64,000 nucleotides of DNA. Origin: Paramacrobiotus metropolitanus. Its lineage: Eukaryota > Tardigrada > Eutardigrada > Parachela > Macrobiotidae. Below, in pieces: positions 34,391 to 44,383 of the stretch. Under the pieces are notes generated by a model. It made no database searches. It saw only the letters and a list, made by a program, of their open reading frames with translations, and had not been told where the DNA came from. The position numbers and the translations under genes are program-made. Numbering within the stretch: the stretch's first letter is position 1; every line of letters starts with the position of its first letter. The stretch covers positions 744,001 through 808,000 of the forward strand of contig NW_026570282.1 in assembly GCF_019649055.1 (NCBI RefSeq), read 5' to 3'.

Positions 34391-36210
34391 TATTATTAAA
34401 ATCTCGTTCACAGCGCCGACAGGATTAATGAAAGCGATTTAAACGGAAGCAAAAGCGACATTATCAACATAACGGTAAAAGGCAATCGTGAAGCAAGTTT
34501 TAAGGGTAAAATTTGGTAATAAGTTATAGCAACTATAATTTCTGTTTACTTCTTTTGCAGCCGATATTTGTCGCTGCTGTCACTGACTACAAAGACACAA
34601 GATTTAAATATTTTCGAGCAGTTAGGGAATAGTGACTACAACACGGAGCCCAAGTGCATGACCGCTGGTTGTGCATCACTCGCCGGCATGTGAATTTTGA
34701 AGCGTTGTGTAACGAGGATATTTACAAAGTGCGTAGTAAGTGGAAGATCCTCTCAATATGGAAGCCGCGGTTTCTTTAGAGAATGCCGTACATTATACGT
34801 TCATAATGATTTTTCAACGTTTTTTAACTAGACAATGTTGTCTTTGATGCATTTAGGCAGTGGCAAAAGTCGCCCGGTTCAAGGTGTTCAAGATGGGACT
34901 TCAGTGTTCACAAGAATTCAAACTGTTTACGGCATATGTGGCATATTCGTAATTTTGCACATCCGGTTTTTGGCAACCGGAATTTTTTGTTGAGCCAAGA
35001 CTGAGAAGTGGGGCCACCTCGTGCAGTGTTCCTTATTGGTGCCATAAAGATGGATAATATAGGGGAGCATCTCACAGTTATTAACGTTTAACGTTATTTA
35101 TATGGAGCAGCGCGCTCGATTGTGTATATAGTCTACTAGATAAAGAGAGTATCTTCTGTTTTATATTTCGGTATTCTTAGGTTATATGTTCCTTATTGGA
35201 CCTCGCATCGCATTATTGCATATATCTGTACAATCATTTCAGGGACTTCGCGTGACCGATACAAACAAAAAGGTGGAAACAAAACTGGAAGAAAAACTTG
35301 TGCTAATTTGCACCTTAGTACCTTACAGTTACATACTGCTAAACTACGCAAAAATCTATATTATTAATATCCAATTTTGTAGTGGCACGTACCCTGAGAA
35401 ACCGCTCTGTTATTTACTGTTAATGTTGATATACTGTACAAATACGTACGACTTACGAGAACATAATAATATTCATTCTTTTTTTGTTGTGGATTTTGGT
35501 GCGATTTCGATCCAAACAAAAGCCCCATACGTTTTGCATTGTCCATTGGCGCTTCTGTCAAATTTCATCGATGAGATCATCGAGGTAAATTCCATCGCCG
35601 TTTCGTAAGACCCAAAGGCTGCTAAATATGCAATCCATTAAAACCTCAACACTTTATGGTCCACGCCCAGTTATTTTGCTTACAGATGCAGTGTTTAAAT
35701 GGCGTCTGGCTATTCCATAATATTTGTACACTCGTAACTGATCAGCATAGAACGTGTATGAGCATTAAAATAAGAACAATAGGTCATTCGACCGAATAGC
35801 GAGACGTCACATTTTTACTGTTAACATGTGCTAGTTCCGGGAATCTAATGGATCAGTTTCTTCTTAGCTGGTCAGCACTTGTACGTAGCTCTTTCGTCTT
35901 CAATATCTTTCACCATTAATTAGCACGACGTCTGGACTATATTCATGAAAGAAAACAAACTTCCACGGGCTCCTGTATTGTACTTCAGATGCTCTTTCAG
36001 ATTACAGATATCGTTTCTCGGCTGAACAGACCAAAGAGAAACCACCCAAGTACCTCCAAGTATATAATGGCGCAAAGACTTCTATGAGTTTCGATCACTG
36101 TGAAGTAAAGCAATTAAAATTAAAATCGAACCGATATTTTTTTTTTCAAATTGATATTTATTTTTATTTCTTGTGTTAGCGGGAGTTGTGTTTGTAATCA
36201 AGCCATAAAG
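34391..36210. other. Intergenic, no gene supported
   Basis: 1.8 kb of AT-rich sequence between divergent genes (otopetrin and the exon-array gene). The open frame at 35186-35608 has no domain or splice partner. Confidence 0.45.
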
Positions 36211-39200
36211 ATGGTTCCGAAAAAGCAGCTAGGACTGAATGTTGGTTTCATCGTCGTATGCATTTTGGCGACAACCGCTCCAATTTATTCGAATAATTTA
36301 AGTAAGAGTGGCACAGTAATATATTTTAGAATTATGGCTCGCGAAATTATGCGACCTGCAGAATTTCTGTAATCCTTTCGTCAGCAACACAACACGCCCT
36401 CTAACCCGTACAGCGGAAACAGCGACTACAGGATCACATAGCGACTGGATCACTTTCTAAAACCCATCTTCATTATTGCCATTTCTTTCAGTAACTGAAA
36501 CAGCTTTGGTTTAGGATCACAACGACAGGCTGTGGTGGACACAGTGACAACCGAAGATGAAATCGTCCGACCGGATGGTGTCAGAATTCCGGTGGCGACA
36601 TCCTCAAACACCCAAGTGTCACCTGTTGCTCCAAATGCGCCGCAAGGTCAGTACAAGCATTTTTATACGTTGTACTGCACGCGACAATAAAAGCAGCGCC
36701 CGCCAGTGTTCGATTCTATAGTTAGCGTTATGGTTTGGTACTTTCGAAAAGAACGAATGTGTACTGTTGTTAAAAGTTTGAATAATATTAACATTAGTAA
36801 TTATATTTAACCTTATAATTACATTAAAGTTAACTTAAAATGATAATGAATCTAACCTTATGATAATAAGTAAGTAATAAAAATTAATACGACACCGGCA
36901 AACTGGGATTCGGTCATTCGGGCCTATTAGGTAAAGTTTGTTGTAGTTGTGGATACGGTGCAAACCCAAGATTCGATCATCACGCCGGGTGGAGCTCAAA
37001 TTCCTGTTGCTACGTCGAGTAACACGCAACGAGTGGCACGACAATTTGTCAGCGCAATGAATGCTCCACAAGGTAAAGAAACTGGTGAGAGATGACCAGT
37101 GAATAGGCTGTCGAATTGCACAGTATGAAGGGACTGTAATTTGTAGCCTCTGTTTATCCATATTAAAAATTCCAGGGTTATTTCGTTATTTGTCTGCTTA
37201 AATTGTTCGTATAGTTGTGGACACGGTCAGCGTCCAGGATGAAGTTGTGCATCCCAGTGGTGCCATCATTCCAGTTGGTAGTTCATCGAATACTGTCGTT
37301 TCTCCAGTTGTGGCTCCGGTTCCGCAAGGTGTTATACTCGTATTTTTGGCTTGGTGGTTTTTTGTGTGGTAATTTGAAATACATTTTGTGTTATCGTTTT
37401 TTTCGTATTTATGTAGTGATTGACACTGTGCAAGTGCAAGACACAGTTGTTTCCCCATCCGGTCAAGAAATCCCCCTGGCCAGTTCCGTGCAAACCCAAG
37501 TCCAACCCGTTGTGACGCCCGTAATCAACCAACCTCAAGGTACCGTTGAATTGAATAATCGGGAAAAGCATATTGATTGGGCAATAACGCAACAAAGGTT
37601 ATTATAGGCACTAAATATATTTGTTGCGGCTGTACGGTTTGGTTTTCTACTAAGGCGTGTACTAGTTAGACTATTCAAGTTTGCATAAAATTGTGTCCGC
37701 CGTCCTATTAATATGCAGTTAGTACAGATAATTACCATTATTATTATTATTATTACGGCACAAGAGCAGACAACCCCGAAGGGACTTCAGGTCTGGTCGA
37801 ACAATTAAATTGTGTCAGAGTAACTGCTTTATATTCCTGCTCTGTACTCATAAGTAACTGCTTCTTACCATTAATTATGTTTTCATGTTTACGGACGTAC
37901 TGTGCGTCCTAGTGGCAGGACGCTGACCATATAATATTATGGATGAAGTTTGTGAAATACTGTATATTGAATTTTGTTAATCTAGTAATGGATACGGTCA
38001 GCGTACAGGATTCAATCATCGCTCCTAATGGTGCTGTCATCCCGCTGGCGTCTTCAATACAAAATCGAGCACTTCCGGTCTATCCATCATTTTACGCAGC
38101 TCCGCAAGGTATTCAAATGGAAAATAAATGGCGTCAGTATAGCGGTACAATTCTAACGGTGGTTTTTAATAACTCCAACAGCAATAAATTTTGACCGGGG
38201 ATGCAGTTTTACAGTAATGCTAACAATCAGCGGCTACCAGACTTTTAAAACTATGTTTTCGTTAATAGTAATGAGCACCATGGTCCAAGGTTCTGCCTTG
38301 GCTCCGCGCGGAATGATGTTTCCTGTCGCCCAGTTAGCGGGTCAGACTTACGTTTCTCCTGTGGCAATTCCAACCAATTATTATGCTAATCCGCGTAAGC
38401 GAAAAACTAAGAACTATCAGTGCTAGATACTGCAGCAATTAAAAACACTCGTGCGTAACCTTTATTTATTTTATAGGAAAAGTATTCAACTAAACCGTTT
38501 GTGATCAAAATAAGTTTTTATCATTCTAGTGCTGCAATATTATTTCTGCATACTAATTGTAACACAATATTTACGTCAGAAATTCAGAAGCGAATCTTTA
38601 TTGCGTATATAGATATATGTACCTTGCACTACGCAGTACTGAACTTAACTTGTATCTGTAGTACTGTATATACATGTATATATCAGCACAACAGGCCTCG
38701 TTTGCTGTAACTTGAAAACAATAATACAACTGTACGAAAATATTATTTAGGTGGTTTTTACAAGCGAGAATTCCACGATAAGCATGACGGCCACCACAAG
38801 CACTCCCATCTATCAACAACAGTTACCGACGATTTAAAAGCGATTTTGGCGCCATCACTTGCCGCTTTAAAGAAGGATTCCTCATCCAGTTCCGACGAAA
38901 CAAAACAGATTCAAAAGAAAACTGGAAGGAATAACCACAAGAGCAGTTCATCTGAATCCACCAGTTTTGCACAGAATGTTTCTACGTCAAGTACTAGCTT
39001 CGTGAAGGTAGAGAACATCACCGCGACATTTGAAGCAGCAGCCACTAATGTGCCAACATTTCCCTTGAACGCTACAGTGAAGGCGATGAATGCATCCCTG
39101 AAAGTGGAGTTAAACGTTTCCACCAGTTTAAACACGAGCACAGGCAAGTTGAGCACGTTTCCTTGAATACAGTACTGTACAACTAGCATGTCTTTAGTGG

Positions 39201-39843
39201 ACAAAAATTTCCACCGCTCGTATTTTAATAATTCTTTGTAGATTACTGCGGGTTGCGGGCTATACATATCAGCGGTATATTTATGAGGTTACGTGCATGC
39301 ATATCAAAGGCTCCCACTGTAACCTGTTTGTCCCAAAGCTGTCAAAATTAATTACAATTTATAAAGTAGTTATAATTATCCGCTTTTACTCATCGTCATC
39401 GGTCTAATTGGGGTTTTTAAATAAGTTTGTAATTGATTAAAAAAAAGTATGTCTGCATAATTTTGTAAATGTGAACTGTATTTCGATTCATAATTATCAC
39501 AGTATTAACCAGACACCACTGCTACAAAATTACGTAAATATAAATGTTACGTTTCATGCGCTTAACAGCGATTTTGTGGTTGCGTGCAGAAACTGTTTCC
39601 CTGTTCTCCTCCACGACCGCATTTCCGGATCACAATACGACGGCTGTAGTGATCATCGAAAAAGTTGCCACATCAATGGACCAGGGCAATACACTGAAGG
39701 ACGAAGATCAAGAATTCCCAGTGACCGCGGCTGATCTGGAAAGTGCCGCAGAAAAAGTGGTCCTGTTTCCCAAGAACGCCTTTATTCCAACGGACAATCA
39801 AACAACATTCAGTCCTTTCGTAGGCAATGAAACGTTTCACTGA
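36211..39843 (+). CDS. Secreted protein built from six tandem repeat-encoding exons, 493 aa
   Basis: Nine exons (36211-36301, 36515-36646, 36947-37072, 37215-37328, 37417-37539, 37986-38108, 38269-38394, 38751-39143, 39590-39843) total 1482 nt. Exon 1 is a signal peptide (hydrophobic GFIVVCILATTAPIY). Exons 2-7 each encode one copy of a ~40-residue repeat, with pattern V-[VIM]-D-T-V, two to three residues, Asp, two hydrophobics, x-P-x-G, then I-P-[VL]-[AG]-[ST]-S, ending P-Q-G; the sixth copy (VMSTMVQG) is most diverged. Every repeat exon is in phase 1 at both ends. Exon 8 encodes a His/Lys-rich patch, a SSSSSDE cluster and Thr/Ser/Asn-rich sequence. Exon 9 is acidic and Thr-rich. Intron 8 uses a GC donor (CAG/GCAAGT). 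Function is unknown; an extracellular structural or matrix role is inferred. Skipping any repeat exon would keep the frame. Confidence 0.85.
36515..38394 (+). repeat. Tandem array of six homologous exons, one repeat unit per exon
   Basis: Six exons of 132, 126, 114, 123, 123 and 126 nt share sequence at DNA level as well as protein level; for example GTGGATACGGT, GTGGACACGGT and ATGGATACGGT near the start of exons 3, 4 and 6. Introns between them are 300, 142, 88, 446 and 160 nt and are not obviously similar. Intron 5 also holds a possible decayed unit near 37896-37935. Confidence 0.85.
37735..37757. repeat. ATT microsatellite
   Basis: About seven ATT units in intron 5 of the exon-array gene. 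Confidence 0.8.
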
Positions 39844-40010
39844 TTGTACTAGGCAGCTCTGCTCTGCGGTACATGCGATCCGAAAAGTGCATCATAATAA
39901 TTATGACGAATGCATGAATTTTTTATCGTCTCTGTATCGTAACTGAATCTTGACTGGTACGTAGTGTTAACACTAAAGTGACTAAACCGAATGTGGCTTT
40001 GTGCTGTTTT

Positions 40011-40030
40011 TTTATTCAGAAATTAATAAA
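40011..40030. terminator. Back-to-back polyadenylation signals of two convergent genes
   Basis: TTTATT at 40011-40016 reads AATAAA on the minus strand, about 160 nt beyond the stop of the mucin-like gene. AATAAA at 40025-40030 on the plus strand is about 180 nt beyond the stop of the exon-array gene. The two 3' untranslated regions would overlap or nearly meet here. Confidence 0.5.
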
Positions 40031-40171
40031 TAGACCAGTACATTCGTAGTGTGGATTTTGGTAACAGATCAAACCAGACAATAACTAATTAATCCTTTTT
40101 CACTGGGATATTACAAAGGAAGCGTCCAAAGTAGAATCATGCATCATGGAATCCTGATTGCCGCATAATAT

Positions 40172-41785
40172 CTAAAAGAATGGTTTAGGGACATTTGAGG
40201 CAGGCTTAGCGGCTAATGCTATTGCTGGACCAGGCTGTTTGGGTGTGGTTGCCGGACTGGACTTGCCAGTGGTGGTACTCGGTGCGCGAGTAGTAGTCGA
40301 GGTGGTGGTCGTGGACGTTGACCTTGAGGTCGTCGTGGGCGCCGGAGTGCTGGACGTTCGTGGTGTAGTTGAAGGCGTTGTGCTAGTGCTTGATGAACGC
40401 GTCGTTGATGTCGTGGTAGTACTTGTGGTGGTGGTGCTGCTCGTGGTGGGTTGCGGTGTTGTCCTTGTCGAGGGACTCGATATTGTCGAAGTAGTACTTG
40501 GAGGCCTTGTGGTTGTCGTCGGGGCTGCGCTTGTGCTTGTGGATGCTGCAGCAGTGGTGGACGATGCATTCAAACTGGCCACCGGCCGAGATGACGCCGT
40601 AGAGTTGGCGGTCACTAACGCAGAGTGCGCTGTTGTAGTTGTAGGAGGTAACGGTGATGATGTCGGCGCAGCTGGTGTTGCTGGTCGTGTGGTATTATTG
40701 TCGCTTGGTTTCGTCGTCGCTTGATTTTGGCTCAGTGCAACTTGTGGTTGGACAGTACTGGTGGACTTTGCAGTGGTGGTTGTCGTCGGTGCTGCGCTTG
40801 AGCTTGGAGACGGTGGGGAGACGGCAGCAGTGGTAGAATTAGGTGCATTTGAATTTGTTACGGGTTGGGAGGATACCGGCATGGAGTTGGTAGCTAATGA
40901 AGAGCGAGAAGTTGTCGGAGGTACCGTTGATGTTGTGGACATGGGGGTTGTAGGTGAGGGAGTAGTGTTTCCAGTGGTCCCGGTTGATGCCTCGGTTCCT
41001 GTAGGTTTGGTGGTAGCCGATGCTGTCGTAGAAGGTGAAACAGTCGAGACGGAAGTTGGTGGAGCATCACTGCTTGTAGGCGCAACCAGTATTTGTGGCA
41101 CTGGATTAAAAACTGGGACGACGGCCGGTTGTGGGAAAATGGGGATCGGATCAACAGCTGGTTGAGGAATACCTTGGATTTGTTCAACCGGGAAAGCTGG
41201 GACAGAGCTAATGCCTGGCTGAGGATATCCTGTCCATCCAGAGTTGATCATTGGTGCAACAACTGGTTCTACCGGAATGGATCCAATCTGTTGCGAAAAC
41301 GGCTGAGGAACGAAACCTCCATGGGGCGGTTCTGCAGGTCTCTCGCCAAATGTCCATGTTGCTGGATCGATAACGGGTGGCGAATGAGGTTTACTGTGGT
41401 GATGAGGTCGATGCTTGCCTTTGTGACCTTTCTGTTCGAAGGTGATCCTTTGGGTGGCCTCGATAGTCACTGTGACTGGAGCACCGGTTAAAATCTTCAT
41501 CAACAGAGCCCGACCCAACGCTTTCCGGATATGCTTTTTGATGTCTCTGGAATGTTTGCCGCCAAATAGTTCGGAGAGCGGATGGTGTTTGCCATGGGAT
41601 AAGCTTGAGTTTTCTTCTTCTGAAGACTCTTGGGATCCAGAAGCAGAAACCGATGGCGATCCGTGAAAAACTGGAGGAGAACTGTTTACCGTTGAAGTTA
41701 TAGGAGAAATACCAACGCCATTTTGGGCGCTTATTAGCTTTATGCTTGCCAGAAGGGCAGCCAAGAGAGCGCACAGAAAGGTCAT
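40172..41785 (-). CDS. Secreted mucin-like Thr/Ser/Pro-rich protein, 537 aa
   Basis: A single-exon frame starting at MTFLCALLAALLASIKLISA, a clear signal peptide; the open frame extends further upstream but this Met gives the best secretion signal. Residues ~47-63 are an acidic Ser cluster (ESSEEENSS). Residues ~70-125 are a Lys/Arg/His-rich helical segment ending in the core TGAPVTVTIEATQRITFEQK and GHKGKH, then a HHH tract. Residues ~130-260 are Pro/Gln-rich. The remaining ~270 residues are long Thr/Ser/Ala/Pro runs typical of O-glycosylated mucin domains. The FEQKGHKG core recurs in the gene at 53961-55250 and, weakly, at 42832-43860. Probable role: glycosylated extracellular or cuticle/gland protein. 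No named family recognised. Confidence 0.82.
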   Translation of the reverse strand: MTFLCALLAALLASIKLISAQNGVGISPITSTVNSSPPVFHGSPSVSASGSQESSEEENSSLSHGKHHPLSELFGGKHSRDIKKHIRKALGRALLMKILTGAPVTVTIEATQRITFEQKGHKGKHRPHHHSKPHSPPVIDPATWTFGERPAEPPHGGFVPQPFSQQIGSIPVEPVVAPMINSGWTGYPQPGISSVPAFPVEQIQGIPQPAVDPIPIFPQPAVVPVFNPVPQILVAPTSSDAPPTSVSTVSPSTTASATTKPTGTEASTGTTGNTTPSPTTPMSTTSTVPPTTSRSSLATNSMPVSSQPVTNSNAPNSTTAAVSPPSPSSSAAPTTTTTAKSTSTVQPQVALSQNQATTKPSDNNTTRPATPAAPTSSPLPPTTTTAHSALVTANSTASSRPVASLNASSTTAAASTSTSAAPTTTTRPPSTTSTISSPSTRTTPQPTTSSTTTTSTTTTSTTRSSSTSTTPSTTPRTSSTPAPTTTSRSTSTTTTSTTTRAPSTTTGKSSPATTPKQPGPAIALAAKPASNVPKPFF

Positions 41786-42831
41786 CCTTATAGAGAAAAG
41801 TCCGTATACCGCACCGTAGTCACAAAAGCCGTCTGCTGGTTTTGCATAAAATTTAAGTTTTACTTGAATCAAGAGTAAGAAGCCACGCGTAATGAATCTG
41901 CTGAGCATACTTGAAAAACTTAGCAAACGGTGCTGGAAAAAATGCAAATTCGTTACATTTTTCCGGAACATAAACCGTAAGCACAGTTCTAAGCCATCAT
42001 GAGTGTGCGATCGGAATTAACCAAAGGAATATTGCATGTTTCATTTGACGTCAGTTTAAAAGCTATTTTGCTGTGCTTGACAACTGAGGTAATTATTTTA
42101 TTGTCAAAATGTGTGGTAGAAGGCACAAGTTTCGTTTTCAATTTGGATCATGCATTTGGCTTGCATTGTTACATAAAACACATACACATACGTTTTGTAC
42201 AAGCAGCTACCTAGATAGCAGCCGTCTGGCTTAACTTTTTTGACTGAGGTAGGCGAAAAAATATGCTTAAAATTTCGCTTTAATTTCATTTAAAATCGGC
42301 ACTGGATTGTCTGGTCCTGGTACCTAGTCGGATTTATTGCGTCGCCTGATCATGGCCGATTATTTTCATCGTGCTAGCAATTAGTCACTACTCCTAATGA
42401 CTGTCACATAATTCGGTCCACACGAGCTGCGGCCGACCGTTTTACGATCGGACTACACAAAGTTCGACTATGATGGCATAATAAAAATTGAGTGTGGATT
42501 GAGTTTTTGTGCGAGTTTCTGGGTTAGAAGAGAGTATTCTCGAGTTCATAAAAATAAGACAGATTTCGCACAGCTATTACCATTTTCGCACAGCTATTAC
42601 GAGCATGTATAAAGTTAATACAGCTTTATTATGCGATCGTGATATTTTATGTACACTTTTTCTACATCTATGTACAACGCAAAACATTTAGCAATTATTT
42701 TTAAATTTGCCGAAAAATATCAACAGAGAAAGCAACTGGTAGAAGCGTAATTATGGTCGAATCATTCGCCTGACAAGTGAAACCCAATTGAGTATACAAT
42801 GCCGGCTAGAACTCTGTTTGACAGCTGGCCG
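41786..42831. other. Intergenic, no gene supported
   Basis: About 1 kb between two same-strand secreted-protein genes, with a short duplicated CGCACAGCTATTAC near 42565-42601. Likely holds the promoter of the mucin-like gene; no clear TATA box seen. Confidence 0.45.
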
Positions 42832-43860
42832 CTAATTTATCCATCGTACGTTAAAATAATCTTCGGTGATGTTTCGTGTCGTTCCAGGAATGGCAGTAGT
42901 TGTCATGTTGGCATTGTACCAGTTTTCGGATACGGTGAAAGACTGCACTGTCTGGTTCACCGGCTTCTCCGGAATGGCACTGACAGTAGTAGTCGTCGCA
43001 AACAGCTGGGTGGTGGGATCAATATCCGTTCCCGGAAGTACAGTTACAGTTTGACCCGTCAGTACATTCTGGCTAGCGAAGAGCGGGTCGCCTACCGGGA
43101 CAGGCTTACCAGGCAGAACGCCCTTTAGTGCTGCACGAGCATGCCCTGACTCTACACCCGAAATGACATAGGTCCCAATAGACTTTCTGTTTCCCCGCAG
43201 TCTACTTCCAGCTCGATGATTAAGCGGCATCTCCTTACCGTCCACAAAGCGCGAGAGTTTTAGCGGCTGTCCTTCGACCAGTAACCTTTTAGGAATAGCA
43301 TGACCAATACTTCTGCCCTTGCCGCTACGCATGTCATGTCCCATGAGATGTTTTGGTTCAACCATGGAGGCAGATGGTTTACCGTTCAACGACTGGAGCT
43401 GTTCGTGCGGGAACATACCAGGTCCAAAAAACGGATGCGGTGGGCGTGGCCACATTGCGCCATGGAATGGCAGAGGATGCATGCCAAAGGGTAGGGATAA
43501 CGGATGTGCTAGCGGTGGCGGCTGGTTAGCATGACTCATTATGCTGGACGGTACATCTGCATCACCAGGAGATGGCTCATTTCCAGCAGATGAGCCGACC
43601 AAAAGGTCACTTGCTGCTGGCTCGCTGGTCTGGCTTTCGCCATGAATTATGGCAGGAATAATAATTCCAACGGTTGTATTTTCATTGTTTGCAATAAGTG
43701 GAGAGATAGTGAAATTCGCCGATATATCAAACGATGTTGTGCTGTTGAGCTGCACGAGGGAATGCTGCCAGTGTGGCTTCGAATTCTGTACTGCACTGGC
43801 CGGTGAGTACAGCACTAATCCTACGAGAAGTACGATGTTTAGCAGAGACTCTCTCTTCAT
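42832..43860 (-). CDS. Secreted Pro/His-rich protein, 342 aa
   Basis: Single-exon frame from MKRESLLNIVLLVGLVLY, a signal peptide ending near SPASA. The N-terminal half is Ser/Thr/Asn-rich and then Pro/His/Met/Phe-rich (PPPLAHPLSLPFGMHPLPFH). Residues ~185-240 are basic and more ordered, including RLLVEGQPLKLSRFVDGKEM. This segment lines up with the cores of the neighbours at 40.2 kb (ILTGAPVTVTIEATQRITF) and 54.0 kb ([19 protein letters not shown]), though the following GHKG is absent. The C-terminal third is Thr/Val-rich with several N-glycosylation sites. Likely an extracellular member of the local family; the role is unknown. The C-terminus might instead splice at GTACGATGG just before the stop. 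Confidence 0.75.
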   Translation of the reverse strand: MKRESLLNIVLLVGLVLYSPASAVQNSKPHWQHSLVQLNSTTSFDISANFTISPLIANNENTTVGIIIPAIIHGESQTSEPAASDLLVGSSAGNEPSPGDADVPSSIMSHANQPPPLAHPLSLPFGMHPLPFHGAMWPRPPHPFFGPGMFPHEQLQSLNGKPSASMVEPKHLMGHDMRSGKGRSIGHAIPKRLLVEGQPLKLSRFVDGKEMPLNHRAGSRLRGNRKSIGTYVISGVESGHARAALKGVLPGKPVPVGDPLFASQNVLTGQTVTVLPGTDIDPTTQLFATTTTVSAIPEKPVNQTVQSFTVSENWYNANMTTTAIPGTTRNITEDYFNVRWIN

Positions 43861-44383
43861 GTTTAACAATGATTCTACACAAATAAAAAGCGAAACAGAA
43901 ATAATTAAACGTTTGAAACTCTTTACTTAGCTGAATTTCGATCGGATCGCGGGCTTTATGAATTACCACAAGTTGGCATGATCCATAATCAGGAAGTGCT
44001 TACGTGAAGAGCCACTCACCGTCGAAGTGATAATTCATTATTTTGGCATCAAATCGAAACAATTTAATTTTTCCAACTTGATTTACGCAGCAAGCCATTG
44101 TAGTGGCACATATATATATTTGCAGTAAAAGCATTAGTTCAAGTGATTAATAAAGTGAGCTGCCAATGTTCAACTTACGATTAATAACACAAGGGTTTAA
44201 ATGCGGCATAGCTGATGCGAGAAGTGGCTGACCATGAAACATACGCACTGGAGCAGCACTACCCCAAATGCCGTATTGGACACTACGAGTAATCTAGAGT
44301 AGAATCTGGATACCGCTTATATTATTGCCGTACAGCAAGATAATTTTAATTTGCTTAAACTCACACGGTCATGTAGCTAAGTT
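43861..44383. other. Intergenic / 5' flank of the non-LTR element
   Basis: Contains the upstream region of the secreted Pro/His-rich gene and the poorly defined 5' end of the retrotransposon. No further gene. Confidence 0.4.

Noticed and set aside
35186-35608. 140-codon plus-strand frame
   Set aside because: AT-driven hydrophobic composition, no homology and no splice context.
40239-41165. Long plus-strand Val/Gly-rich frames opposite the mucin-like gene
   Set aside because: Artefact of Thr/Ser codon repeats read on the other strand.
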